Source: an uncultured Sutterella sp.
GTDB lineage: Bacteria; Pseudomonadota; Gammaproteobacteria; Burkholderiales; Burkholderiaceae_F
Direction of reading: 5' to 3'
Assembly: GCA_902463725.1 (NCBI GenBank)
Contig: CABQGK010000007.1
Location: forward strand, 1-64,000
DNA: 64,000 bases
Part shown: in pieces, positions 41,621-51,119 of the stretch
Layout: each line of letters opens with the position of its first letter
Numbering within the stretch: the first letter of the stretch is position 1
Position numbers and translations under genes: made by a program
The notes under the pieces: model-generated
What the model saw: only the letters and a program-made list of their open reading frames with translations
Databases searched by the model: none
What the model was told of the DNA's origin: nothing

Positions 41621-44428
41621 TTAAGCCTTCACGCTACGTTTGAGTTTTCTGAGATAGGGGGCCGTTACACTAGCGCCGCGCGTTTTGAGCATCTGCTCAG
41701 GTGTGCCTTCAAAGAGAATTTCGCCACCGCCTGCGCCCCCCTCGGGGCCCATATCCACTACCCAGTCGCTACCCCAAACCACGTCGAGGTTGTGCTCAAT
41801 CACAAGCACCGTATTGCCAAGTTTGACCAACTCTCGCAATACGTTCATCAATTGTGCGATGTCCTCGAAATGTAGACCAGTCGTAGGCTCATCAAGAATG
41901 TAAAGCGTGCGTCCAGTGTCGGGACGAGCGAGTTCTGTCGCCAACTTGATGCGCTGTGCTTCCCCCCCAGAAAACGTGGTGGCACTTTGCCCTAGACGAA
42001 TATAACCAAGCCCCACAGCCTCCAAGGCTCGAAGTATACGCAGAATACGCGGATAGGCATCAAAAATGCCGATCGCTTCGCGGACGGTCAGATTGAGCAC
42101 TTCAGCAATATCGAGTCCCTTGTATTTCACCTCAAGCGTTTCGCGGTTGTAACGCCGACCGTGGCAAACCTCACAGGGCACGAACACATCAGGGAGAAAC
42201 TGTAGCTCCATCTTCACCATACCGTCGCCCTGACAGGCCTCACACCGACCACCCTTGACGTTAAAGCTAAAGCGTCCCGCATTGTAGCCACGCTCGCGCG
42301 CCATCTGTGTGTTGCCGAAGACTTCACGAATCTGCGTAAAAAGTCCAGTGTACGTGGCCGGGTTGGAGCGCGGCGTCCGTCCAAGTGGGGTTTGATCGAC
42401 CATCACCACTTTGTCCAGGAGCTCTAGGTGCTCAAATCCATCATTTTCTAAGGGCTCTACAACGCTCGCACCATTGAGCTCACGATGTAGCCCTGCGTAG
42501 AGCGTATCGATGACAAGCGAAGATTTCCCAGAGCCTGATACGCCAGTGACAGTCGTCAAGACGCCAACGGGCAAGCTGAAATCCACATGCTTGAGATTGT
42601 GCCCACGGGCATTGCGCAGATGCACAGCACCATGGATAGGCTTATTGCGATGCGCAGGTGCCGCAATACTTCGCTTTCCAGAAAGATACGCCCCAGTGAG
42701 CGAGGCTGGATTTTCGATAATCTCCTGCGGCGTCCCCACTGCCATGACCTTGCCACCGAGTTCCCCAGCGCCTGGCCCTAAATCCACCACATAATCCGCA
42801 TTGCGGATCGCATCTTCATCATGTTCAACCACAACAAGCGTATTGCCTAAATCACGCAATGTTTTGAGGCTGTCAATCAATTTATCGTTGTCCCGTTGGT
42901 GTAGCCCGATGCTAGGTTCATCCAACACATAGAGCACGCCCGTCAAGCCGCTACCAATCTGTCCGGCAAGACGAATGCGCTGAGACTCCCCTCCCGAAAG
43001 CGAGTCCGTACGTCGGTCAAGCGTCAGATAGCCGAGTCCCACGTGTTCAAGAAATCGTAATCGTTTGCGGATCTCCTCAACGAGGCGCAACGCAACACTA
43101 TGATGCGTTTGAGAAAACTCCAACTCGCCTAAGCGTTGTTGAAGCGCAGTTAGTGAGAGATGTTGTAGCTCGAGCAGTGTGACCTTCACCGTGCCGTCTC
43201 CCACATAAACAGAGAGCGATTCACGCCGAAGCCGTAATCCCTGACAGGCCTGACAAGTCACCGATGAGCGGAAAGCCGACAACCCTTGCCGCAGATAGCG
43301 GCTCGTAGCAGGGGAGTCCCAAAGCTGTTGCATCTCCGTGACAATGCCGCCGAAAGGAGGCGTCAGCGCCCGAGTTGCTTCTGTCCCATAAAGAAGCCCA
43401 TTTTGAACCTCCGAGGAAAGACTCTCCCAAGGCTCGGTCAACGATGCACCTAGCACAGGCGCCACATACTTAAGGCGCTTGTAATTCTTAGCATTTCGCA
43501 TATCCCACCCAGAAATTGCCCCTGTAGCAAGTGACAAGGGCGGCGCTGTAACGATCTTGGTGAGATCAAAGGCATCGGTCATGCCCGTGCCTTGGCACGT
43601 TGGGCAGCAACCCTCAGGGCTATTGGGTGAGAACATTTTCGGCTCTAGCTTACTAACCGTAAAATCACACCTCGGGCATACATAGCGGGTACTAAAGTCA
43701 TGCCGACTCCCGTCATCCATACCGACGAAATAGATCCGCCCCTTTCCTAACTCAGACGCCGTCTCGCAACTATCGGCAAGTCGCTCTCTATTTTCTGGCG
43801 TAATTCTCAGGCGATCGACTACCACCGAAATGTCATGCGGTTGCCCATCGTTGAAACTCACGGGCTCATGTAGCTCACGCACCACACCATCGACCTCAAA
43901 GCGGGTAAAGCCCTGCGCAAGAGCCATGGAGAAAAAATCTCTAAAGTCATCGACCTTCTGGTGCGCAATCGGTGCCATCAACATCATGCGGCTATTACTT
44001 GCGTCAGTCAGAATCGTGTCAACAATACTGGCAATCGAACTCATCCTGAGCGGCAGGTGGTGATCTGGGCAATAAGGCACCCCAAGTCGCGCGAATAGTA
44101 GTCGCAGATAGTCAGCGATCTCCGTGACGGTACCCACCGTGGAACGAGAGTTACTTCCTACCCCTCGCTGATCGATCGCAATAGCGGGCGATAAGCCCTC
44201 GACCGAATCAACATCAGGCTTTGGCATGAGATCGAGGAATTGACGTGCATACGTCGAGAGGCTTTCTACATAGCGCCGCTGCCCCTCCGCGTAAAGCGTA
44301 TCAAAGGCTAGAGAGCTTTTCCCGCTACCTGACATCCCTGTGATGACCGTCAGTTTCCCTCTTGGAAGCGTTAAATCAACGTTCTTGAGGTTGTGCGTTC
44401 GAGCGCCTTTGATGATAATGCCGTCCAT
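41621..44428 (-). CDS. uvrA: Excinuclease ABC subunit A
   Basis: Damage-recognition ATPase of nucleotide excision repair. It is 935 aa: Walker A GMSGSGKSSL (31-40), a first zinc module CPRCDF...CCPTCQG near 250-280, LSGGESQRIRLAGQIGSGL, a second Walker A GVSGSGKSSL, a second zinc module CEACQGDG...CEVCHG, and SGGEAQRIKLATELAR. Domain order and length are normal. It is divergent from the MFS gene and ssb, the usual uvrA/ssb arrangement. Confidence 0.97.
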   Translation of the reverse strand: MDGIIIKGARTHNLKNVDLTLPRGKLTVITGMSGSGKSSLAFDTLYAEGQRRYVESLSTYARQFLDLMPKPDVDSVEGLSPAIAIDQRGVGSNSRSTVGTVTEIADYLRLLFARLGVPYCPDHHLPLRMSSIASIVDTILTDASNSRMMLMAPIAHQKVDDFRDFFSMALAQGFTRFEVDGVVRELHEPVSFNDGQPHDISVVVDRLRITPENRERLADSCETASELGKGRIYFVGMDDGSRHDFSTRYVCPRCDFTVSKLEPKMFSPNSPEGCCPTCQGTGMTDAFDLTKIVTAPPLSLATGAISGWDMRNAKNYKRLKYVAPVLGASLTEPWESLSSEVQNGLLYGTEATRALTPPFGGIVTEMQQLWDSPATSRYLRQGLSAFRSSVTCQACQGLRLRRESLSVYVGDGTVKVTLLELQHLSLTALQQRLGELEFSQTHHSVALRLVEEIRKRLRFLEHVGLGYLTLDRRTDSLSGGESQRIRLAGQIGSGLTGVLYVLDEPSIGLHQRDNDKLIDSLKTLRDLGNTLVVVEHDEDAIRNADYVVDLGPGAGELGGKVMAVGTPQEIIENPASLTGAYLSGKRSIAAPAHRNKPIHGAVHLRNARGHNLKHVDFSLPVGVLTTVTGVSGSGKSSLVIDTLYAGLHRELNGASVVEPLENDGFEHLELLDKVVMVDQTPLGRTPRSNPATYTGLFTQIREVFGNTQMARERGYNAGRFSFNVKGGRCEACQGDGMVKMELQFLPDVFVPCEVCHGRRYNRETLEVKYKGLDIAEVLNLTVREAIGIFDAYPRILRILRALEAVGLGYIRLGQSATTFSGGEAQRIKLATELARPDTGRTLYILDEPTTGLHFEDIAQLMNVLRELVKLGNTVLVIEHNLDVVWGSDWVVDMGPEGGAGGGEILFEGTPEQMLKTRGASVTAPYLRKLKRSVKA

Positions 44429-44500
44429 GAATATCTGTCCCTTAAGCTAATAGCCAACTCTTCAATATAGACTGTCGAACAATTTTACGTAAAGCGCTTC

Positions 44501-45775
44501 ATGCGCACAGCTCTCAAACACAACAAGAAAGTCCTGATGATGACAACACAAACTGAAGGTCTTGAGCGACCCTCTTCGTTCAAAATGACCCCGAACGAAA
44601 AGCGAGCAAGCATGTCGCTTGCCAGCGTGTTTGCCCTGCGCATGCTTGGGCTTTTTCTGATTTTGCCGGTCTTTGCTGTTTACGCGAGCCACCTACCTGG
44701 TGGGGAAAATGCTTTTTATGTCGGTTTAGCACTCGGCACTTACGGTCTTACCCAATGTTTTCTGCAAATCCCCTTTGGACTCGCGAGCGATCGCTTTGGT
44801 CGCAAACCTGTCATTGTGGCAGGACTACTACTCTTTATTGCGGGCAGCGTCGTAGCAGCGTTAGCAAATAACATTTGGTGGGTCATCGCTGGGCGCGCAA
44901 TACAAGGCGCAGGAGCGATCTCCGCTGCGGTCACCGCCTATATTTCAGACTCAGTACGTGAGTCGGTGATTACCAAAGCTATGGCCATGGTAGGTGCCTC
45001 CATCGGCGTGACCTTTGCGCTCAGTTTAGTGATCGCTCCACCCTTAGCAAACCTCTGGGGCGTGCCAGGACTATTTTGGATCACGGCTCTCATGTCTACC
45101 TTTGCAGTGCTCGCCGTTTTGAGACTTCCTGGGGGACAACGTGCACATGAACACGAACAAAAAGAGCCCCATCAACACTGGAGCAAGGTGCTCTTCAACC
45201 CGCAACTTCTGAGGCTCAATGCGGGGATTTTCTTCCTGCATGCAGCCCAAATGTCGCTCTTTGTGGTGGTGCCCCCAAGACTGGTCTCGATGGGGCTACC
45301 CGTGCTACACCACTGGTATATCTATCTACCTGCCGTCTTGCTTGGGTTCGCCATCATGTTCAAGCCCATCGTTTGGGCAGAGAAATCCAAGCAGGTCGTC
45401 AAACTTCTTCGTACTTGCGTTGCACTACTCGGCATCGTCTTTGGGCTATTTACCTTTCTCATGCACTCGATTTGGGAAATTGCTTTCCTGATGACGTTGT
45501 TCTTCGCATGCTTTAACATCCTAGAAGCGACCCTGCCAGGGCTCATCTCGCGAACCGCGCCAAAAAGTGACAAGGGGCTCGCGCTTGGCATCTACAACAC
45601 AACACAAAGTCTTGGGCTCTTTATAGGCGGCGCTGTAGGCGGCTGGCTCTCTCAACATTTCTCAGCCGAAACCGTGTTCATCGTGTCTGCCTCTGCTATG
45701 CTTGTGTGGTTTCTTCTTGCTCTCGGTCAACATGAGCCGGTAAGCCGCTCAACCGAGCGCACGAATGGGCAATGA
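44501..45775 (+). CDS. Major facilitator superfamily transporter (YajR-like)
   Basis: Inner-membrane efflux-type transporter with about 12 helices. It is 424 aa from the first ATG. Motif A occurs as GLASDRFGRKP, motif C-like GRAIQGAGAISAAVTAYISD follows. The E. coli YajR C-terminal YAM domain is absent. The start is unsettled: ATGs at 44501, 44537/44540 and 44585 lack clear ribosome sites, and the conserved-looking N-terminus begins near residue 29 (MTPNEKRASM). It lies between uvrA and ssb, its usual place in betaproteobacteria. The substrate is unknown. Confidence 0.85.
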   Translation: MRTALKHNKKVLMMTTQTEGLERPSSFKMTPNEKRASMSLASVFALRMLGLFLILPVFAVYASHLPGGENAFYVGLALGTYGLTQCFLQIPFGLASDRFGRKPVIVAGLLLFIAGSVVAALANNIWWVIAGRAIQGAGAISAAVTAYISDSVRESVITKAMAMVGASIGVTFALSLVIAPPLANLWGVPGLFWITALMSTFAVLAVLRLPGGQRAHEHEQKEPHQHWSKVLFNPQLLRLNAGIFFLHAAQMSLFVVVPPRLVSMGLPVLHHWYIYLPAVLLGFAIMFKPIVWAEKSKQVVKLLRTCVALLGIVFGLFTFLMHSIWEIAFLMTLFFACFNILEATLPGLISRTAPKSDKGLALGIYNTTQSLGLFIGGAVGGWLSQHFSAETVFIVSASAMLVWFLLALGQHEPVSRSTERTNGQ

Positions 45776-45809
45776 AGCTTTTTTCAGATTAAATTTACAG
45801 TGGGTTATT

Positions 45810-46283
45810 ATGGCTTCAATCAACAAGGTGCTTCTTGTCGGGAATCTCGGTCGAGATCCCGAAACTCGTTATTCAACTGACGGAAAAACGGCCATTACAG
45901 CAATGAGCTTGGCGACGACGCGCCGTTACCGCAATCCTGAAGGCGAGACTGTGACCGAAACCGAATGGCATCGCGTCACGCTCTTTTCTCGTCTAGCGGA
46001 AATTGCTAAAGAATATCTGCGCAAAGGTAGCCTCGTCTATATTGAAGGGCGTCTACGCACCCGCCGCTATACCGGCAAGGACGGTATTGAGCGTTTCACA
46101 ACGGAAATCATCGCCGAACAGATGCAAATGCTTGATCGCCGTTCGAGCGATCAGCACGATGTTGATGACGGCTTTGAAAGCACCCCGCGCGCGCGACAAA
46201 GCGAAAGCGCTGCGCCGCAGAATAGCGCGCCCGCAATGCCCGCTGGTGGAATCGACTCGCTCGACGAAGACGTCCCGTTCTAA
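45810..46283 (+). CDS. ssb: Single-stranded DNA-binding protein
   Basis: Coats single-stranded DNA in replication and repair. It is 157 aa from the ATG at 45810, which begins MASINKVLLVGNLGRDPE, the family N-terminus; the longer frame from 45765 adds residues unlike SSB. The OB fold occupies about 1-110 with TEWHRVTLFSRLAEIAKEYL. A disordered linker leads to the acidic tip DEDVPF that recruits partner proteins. A terminator follows. Confidence 0.96.
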   Translation: MASINKVLLVGNLGRDPETRYSTDGKTAITAMSLATTRRYRNPEGETVTETEWHRVTLFSRLAEIAKEYLRKGSLVYIEGRLRTRRYTGKDGIERFTTEIIAEQMQMLDRRSSDQHDVDDGFESTPRARQSESAAPQNSAPAMPAGGIDSLDEDVPF

Positions 46284-46306
46284 GTCGATGTGCCCATCAA
46301 ACAGTA

Positions 46307-46345
46307 AGGCCGCTGATCCAACAAGATCTGCGGCCTCTGTTTTTT
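46307..46345 (+). terminator. Intrinsic terminator of ssb
   Basis: GGCCGC-T-GATC (46308-46318) pairs with GATC-T-GCGGCC (46325-46335) and is followed by TCTGTTTTTTG. It lies between the convergent ssb and macB-like genes. Confidence 0.85.
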
Positions 46346-46364
46346 GCCCCAGTATTTCGTGGCG

Positions 46365-47573
46365 TTACTCGTGACGAACCGCCTCAATCGGATCGAGTCG
46401 CGCAGCGCGTCTCGCTGGGAAATACCCAAATACCACACCAGTAGCCGCTGCAACACCAAAAGCCAAAACGTTAATGAAGGGGTTGAAGATGAACGGCACA
46501 TCCATCATATTGGCGAGTATGAGCGACACCCCCAGTGCTAGCAGCAGTCCCATCACACCGCCCAGTCCCCCTAGCACCAAGGACTCAATCAAGAACTGCA
46601 TCTGCACTTCACGCGCCAACGCACCAATGGCAAGACGTATGCCGATTTCTCGCGTACGCTCTGTGACGGAAACGAGCATGATGTTCATAATGCCAATACC
46701 GCCCACCACGAGGCTCACACCAGCAACAGCTGCCAATAATGTCGTCATAATCCGCGTGGTAGAGGCAACCTTAGCGGCAATTTCAGCAGTGTCCAAAATT
46801 TGGAAATTGTTATCGTCTCCATCACTGAGTTTCCGACGTTCCCGCAACAACTGCGTGACCGCACTCTTGAGGCGTTCACGATCCGAGAGGGGGTTGATGG
46901 CCAACAGCAACGCACTGACTCTCGTAGAACCTAACATTCGGCGTTGCACGGTTTTCAGCGGCATCACCATCAAATCATCCTGATCGCCCCCCATTGCCGC
47001 AGTTCCCTTGCCCTTTAGTAAGCCAATAACACGGCAACTAAAGTTCCCTGTTCGGATAGTGCGTCCAACCACTTGAGCCCCTTCTCCGAAAAGCTCTTTT
47101 TGAATGGTCGTACCAATGACGCAGACAGCCGCCCCTGACATCAGCTCACCGCTTTCAAAGTAGCGCCCTTGTTCAAGGGAGCGATTGTCGATCTGAAAAT
47201 AATTGTTGTTCGTCCCAACGACGCTTGTCTGCCAATTTCGACCGTTGCCAACCACAGTTAATGTATTGGATACCTGTGGCGCCACCGCAGTAATGCCTGC
47301 AATTTGTCCCATAATGGCATCAGCGTCTTCGCTTTTAAAGGAAGGAGCTCCTACACTCTGCCCAGGCCCCATCCGTAAGCCTGGCCTCACCATGAGCTGG
47401 TTATTGCCAAAACTTTCAATCTGTTCCTTGATGGCTTGAGTAGCGCCGTTGCCCACTGTCACCATGCTGATGACGGCCGCAACCCCAATCACAATACCGA
47501 GCACCGTCAGTAGGCTGCGCATCGGATTGCGAAAGATTTGTCTCAGTGCGAGTAGAAATGCGTTACCAATCAT
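46365..47573 (-). CDS. MacB-type ABC exporter permease
   Basis: Permease half of a MacAB-type mechanotransmission exporter. It is 402 aa: helix 1 in the conserved NPMRSLLTVLGIVIGVAAVI region, a periplasmic MacB_PCD domain (about 45-240) and the C-terminal FtsX domain with three helices (about 278-395; VGGIGIMNIMLVSVTERTRE is diagnostic). In E. coli the ATPase is fused at the N-terminus; here it is the preceding gene, overlapping by 4 bp. It is last of a four-gene efflux operon. Confidence 0.92.
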   Translation of the reverse strand: MIGNAFLLALRQIFRNPMRSLLTVLGIVIGVAAVISMVTVGNGATQAIKEQIESFGNNQLMVRPGLRMGPGQSVGAPSFKSEDADAIMGQIAGITAVAPQVSNTLTVVGNGRNWQTSVVGTNNNYFQIDNRSLEQGRYFESGELMSGAAVCVIGTTIQKELFGEGAQVVGRTIRTGNFSCRVIGLLKGKGTAAMGGDQDDLMVMPLKTVQRRMLGSTRVSALLLAINPLSDRERLKSAVTQLLRERRKLSDGDDNNFQILDTAEIAAKVASTTRIMTTLLAAVAGVSLVVGGIGIMNIMLVSVTERTREIGIRLAIGALAREVQMQFLIESLVLGGLGGVMGLLLALGVSLILANMMDVPFIFNPFINVLAFGVAAATGVVFGYFPARRAARLDPIEAVRHE

Positions 47574-48292
47574 GGTCTTACCTCTTGGTTGCGCTCATCA
47601 CTTTCGAGGCGTCCATCGCGGAAGCGAATAATTCGCCGAGCGTAGGTTGCCATATCAGGCTCGTGCGTGACCAGCACCACCGTAATTTTTTCCGACACAT
47701 TGAGGTCGGTCAGCAACTCCATGATTTCGACACTGCGTGAGCTGTCTAGGCTACCCGTTGGTTCATCAGCCAGCAACAGACGAGGTTTTGTCACAATGGC
47801 ACGCGCAATGGCGACACGCTGCTGTTGACCACCCGAGAGCGCAGCGGGGGTATGGTGCTCCCACTGACCGAGCCCAACACGCTCAAGTGCAGCACGTGCC
47901 TGAGCACGTCGCTCGGCCTTTGGCAGCCCTCGATAGAGAAGTGGCAACTCCACATTCTCAAGCGCAGTGGTTCGTGCTAGCAGATTGAACCCTTGAAACA
48001 CAAAGCCCAAGTAGTTACGCCGCAGTAGCGCCCGCTCATCACCCGAAAGACGTTCAACGTGAATACGGTTAAGCAAATAGGTGCCGCGAGTCGGACGATC
48101 CAGTGCTCCAATGATGTTCATCATCGTCGACTTGCCTGAACCAGACGGCCCCATGATCGCCACAAACTCACCTTGGTCAATCGTAAAAGAAACGTCGCGT
48201 AGCGCATCAAAAGCGGCCTCACCCGTGCCATAGCGCTTATGGATGTGTTCAAGCCGCAGAAGCGGCTCACCCTGCTTCAATTCTTCGCTCAT
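47570..48292 (-). CDS. MacB-type ABC exporter ATPase
   Basis: Cytoplasmic ATPase of the exporter. It is 240 aa, LolD/MacB subfamily: Walker A IMGPSGSGKSTMMN, the Q-loop region YLGFVFQGFNLL, signature LSGGQQQRVAIARA, Walker B LLLADEPTGSLD and switch His in LVTHEPD. It lies between the membrane-fusion gene (14-bp gap) and the permease (overlap). Confidence 0.93.
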   Translation of the reverse strand: MSEELKQGEPLLRLEHIHKRYGTGEAAFDALRDVSFTIDQGEFVAIMGPSGSGKSTMMNIIGALDRPTRGTYLLNRIHVERLSGDERALLRRNYLGFVFQGFNLLARTTALENVELPLLYRGLPKAERRAQARAALERVGLGQWEHHTPAALSGGQQQRVAIARAIVTKPRLLLADEPTGSLDSSRSVEIMELLTDLNVSEKITVVLVTHEPDMATYARRIIRFRDGRLESDERNQEVRP

Positions 48293-48306
48293 GCCCGCCT
48301 CAATGT

Positions 48307-49566
48307 CTAGGAGCCTTTTGCGCGTTGCTGGTCAATAATCACAGCGTCATTCTCATGCACATCTCCACTCACAACCTCGGTATGCATCCCGTCGCTCACG
48401 CCCGTAACGACCTCCACTTTTACCGCCTTACCATCGCGCAACACATAGAGAGACTTAGTCGCTTCTCCGTGCAAAGCAAGCTCTTTAGCGGTCTTGTTCG
48501 CCGTTGTTCTATGCGGCGGTCCCATCATGATTTGGGTCTCTTTTTTCTCTGTTTTTTCTACACTCGGGCTGTAGCGGAACGCGGAGTTGGGCACCAAGAG
48601 CACGTCTTGCTTGTGCGCTGTCTCAATGGTGGCCGTCGCAGTCATCCCTGGACGCAGGAGCATTTTTGAATTATCCACATTCATGTACGCGGTATAGGTC
48701 ACTACGTTCTCATTCGTCACAGCACCATAAGCGACTTTCTTGAGTTCGGCGGGGAAATGTTGATTTGGATAAGTACTCACCGTAAAGGTGACAGGATCTC
48801 CAGGTTTAACCACACCGATATCGGCCTCGTCCACTAGCACCTGTAGCTCCAACTTACTGAGGTCTGTGGCGAGTGTTAGAAGTTCCACAGCCTGCAATGA
48901 AGCGGCAACGGCGAGCCCAGGCTCAACCGATCGAGCGAGCACAACACCGTCAATCGGAGAGAGGATGCTCGCTTTGCTACGCTCAGTTTCAGCCGTTTTC
49001 AGCGTAGCCTCCGCATCCGCAATACTGGCATCCGACACGGCTAAAGCAGCTTTATTCACAGCAACTTTCGCCTCCTGTTGCTCCATGTCACTCTTAGAAG
49101 GCGTCAGGCCATTAGAGCGTTTATTGAGGTCTCGCATGCGCGCAAGCGTCAACTGTGACTCCTTCAAATTCGCTTCACTCTGCTGGCGCTGAGCGCGAGC
49201 ACTTTGCACCGCAGCCTTTGCTGATAGGATCTTCGCATCAAGATTGCGCGTATCAAGATCGATCAGCGGATCCCCTGTGTGAATCACAGAATTCACATCC
49301 ACGTACACCTTGCGCACGATGCCTGACATTTCTGAACCGAGCGATACCGTACGTATTGGCTGTAGCGTCCCATCCGCTGTCACGGTAACGCTAAGTTCTC
49401 CACGATAAGCAACCTCAGTAACATAAGAGACTCCCCGTGCCGCATGGCTCGACTGCCACCAGTACCATCCGCCAGCCGCCGCGGCGCAGAGCGCAGCAAC
49501 AGCAAAGCCTTTTATGTACCATGGCGTCTTCGGCATTTTTAGGAGATTTTCTTCTTCAGTTGACAT
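48307..49566 (-). CDS. macA: MacA-like periplasmic adaptor (membrane fusion protein)
   Basis: Links the inner-membrane exporter to the outer-membrane channel. It is 419 aa. An N-terminal anchor helix (about 18-35) is followed by a barrel-sandwich/lipoyl domain with long alpha-helical hairpin (about 75-200, rich in Ala/Gln heptads), the beta-barrel region and a membrane-proximal domain. The insertion around 340-365 (MMGPPHRTTANKTAK) is unusual. It is second in the operon, 14 bp after the outer-membrane factor gene. Confidence 0.9.
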   Translation of the reverse strand: MSTEEENLLKMPKTPWYIKGFAVAALCAAAAGGWYWWQSSHAARGVSYVTEVAYRGELSVTVTADGTLQPIRTVSLGSEMSGIVRKVYVDVNSVIHTGDPLIDLDTRNLDAKILSAKAAVQSARAQRQQSEANLKESQLTLARMRDLNKRSNGLTPSKSDMEQQEAKVAVNKAALAVSDASIADAEATLKTAETERSKASILSPIDGVVLARSVEPGLAVAASLQAVELLTLATDLSKLELQVLVDEADIGVVKPGDPVTFTVSTYPNQHFPAELKKVAYGAVTNENVVTYTAYMNVDNSKMLLRPGMTATATIETAHKQDVLLVPNSAFRYSPSVEKTEKKETQIMMGPPHRTTANKTAKELALHGEATKSLYVLRDGKAVKVEVVTGVSDGMHTEVVSGDVHENDAVIIDQQRAKGS

Positions 49567-49580
49567 GATTCGGTTCTCTT

Positions 49581-50984
49581 TTATCGAGCATTATCTGAGA
49601 CATCCCAAGCGCCCCCAAGTACACGGTAAAGTGTGCCCATGGCATTGCTGTAGGCTGCACGATTATCAATTTCGGTTTCCCAAGCGCTCAAATAGTCACG
49701 TTCCGCTAAAAGTAACGCTGTATACTCACCCAAACCTGACTGGTACTCCAAACGCGCAATATCACGAGCGCGTGCCGCATGCTCAACGGCCTGTTTGAGC
49801 GGTTCAGTCGCGCTCTCTGCAGTCTTAACGGCCCAAAGTGCATTGTCGGTCTCTTCTAACGCTTCCACCAACGTCTCACGATAGTCGGCTTTCGCAGCAT
49901 CAAATTGAGCTTGTGCCACTTCACTGGCTGCACGCAAACTCCCCCAATTCAGTAGGGTGCTACTGAGCGCTGCAGCCAACGTTCCGACACCAGTACCCGC
50001 CGCGCCCAATGCACTAACGGTAGCCGCTTCTGTCCCAATGGATCCCGTGAGCGAGAGCGTGGGGAAAAAGTCTGCTCGCGCCGCCTGCACATCCCGTGCC
50101 GCAGCCATAAGCGTCTCGAGCGCACTTCGAACATCAGGACGCTGCATCATGACTGCAGCAGGAATTCGAGTCGCCAAGCCCGCAGAGGGTTTCGGCAAGG
50201 AGCCCTCGACAGCGATACCCAAAGCATCATTCGGTAGCGCCGTTAGTCTTGCGAGTGCATTACGGTACTCCGCAATAGACTGCATCATGTGCAGTACCTG
50301 AACCTTGGCTGACTGAACTTGAGCAAGTGCGCTTTCCACATCGCTTTGACTACCAAGACCAGCTTCGGCATTCCAACGCGCGAGTTCCGCCGTTTGTTCA
50401 TAACTCTTGAGCAGTTGCTTCAGTAGCGCGAGTTTTTCTTGAGCCGCCCGCAGGTTGATGTAAGCCGTCGTCACTTCTGCTTTGAGCTGGTTTCGCACAG
50501 CTTGCACGCTCCAAGCTTTGGCACGCGCCGTAAGAAGCGCTGACTCATACCGGGCATACGCAGCTCCCGCCACATTGACTGTCCAGTCAGCAACGAGCGA
50601 TGCGCCGAGCGAAGTGCTATGTGCGCCTGCTGCTCTTGTGCGAGCTACATCCAACTTAGCGTTGGCACTTGGCCAGAGCGCGGAGTCTGCGTTGCGAATT
50701 TGTGCGCGAGCGCTACGCAGCGTGGCCAAGGCGGACTCAATACGCGGGGAGCTTGCATCCACGCGTTCAATGAGTCGCATTAAATCCGCATCGTGCCAAG
50801 CTTGCCAAAAACTGTCAGGATCCACGGTCGTTGCTGCATTGAGCGTAGCGCTCCATTTGCTAGCGCTTACTTCAGACAGTGGTCCCTCAGAATCCACAGC
50901 CGGCGCTGCGCACCCCGTCAGTACGAGGGCAGCCAGCACAGTCGTCAATTGGATGCGCTTTCTGCTTGTTTTTTCCAGTCCCAT
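49581..50984 (-). CDS. Outer-membrane efflux lipoprotein (TolC/NodT family)
   Basis: Outer-membrane channel of the tripartite pump. A lipoprotein signal has lipobox LTGC with Cys25, followed by two OEP repeats of coiled-coil helices (about 60-250 and 265-460). The long frame starts at 51050, but AGGAAAGAC before the ATG at 50984 supports a 467-aa product beginning MGLEKTSRKR. It is the first gene of the operon. The 135-bp gap to the divergent regulator contains palindromic sequence. Family members export macrolides, peptides or other amphiphiles; the substrate here is unknown. Confidence 0.9.
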   Translation of the reverse strand: MGLEKTSRKRIQLTTVLAALVLTGCAAPAVDSEGPLSEVSASKWSATLNAATTVDPDSFWQAWHDADLMRLIERVDASSPRIESALATLRSARAQIRNADSALWPSANAKLDVARTRAAGAHSTSLGASLVADWTVNVAGAAYARYESALLTARAKAWSVQAVRNQLKAEVTTAYINLRAAQEKLALLKQLLKSYEQTAELARWNAEAGLGSQSDVESALAQVQSAKVQVLHMMQSIAEYRNALARLTALPNDALGIAVEGSLPKPSAGLATRIPAAVMMQRPDVRSALETLMAAARDVQAARADFFPTLSLTGSIGTEAATVSALGAAGTGVGTLAAALSSTLLNWGSLRAASEVAQAQFDAAKADYRETLVEALEETDNALWAVKTAESATEPLKQAVEHAARARDIARLEYQSGLGEYTALLLAERDYLSAWETEIDNRAAYSNAMGTLYRVLGGAWDVSDNAR

Positions 50985-51061
50985 GTCTTTCCTCGAGCTC
51001 TCAGCAAAACGGTATTCCGCCTTCATGGCTAGAAGAGAAGGGTTTCCCACTCGAAGAGCAT

Positions 51062-51109
51062 CGCTAAATTTGTTAAGATTTCACTAGCGTTTGTTTTAAA
51101 TCATGATTT
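51062..51109. promoter_or_regulatory. Palindromic sites in the efflux/regulator intergenic region
   Basis: A perfect 12-bp palindrome AAATCATGATTT lies at 51098-51109, and a CGCTA/TAGCG pair (51062-51066, 51085-51089) flanks A/T-rich sequence. They lie between the divergent pump operon and regulator gene and are candidate operators for the regulator. Confidence 0.4.
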
Positions 51110-51119
51110 CATTTTAGAC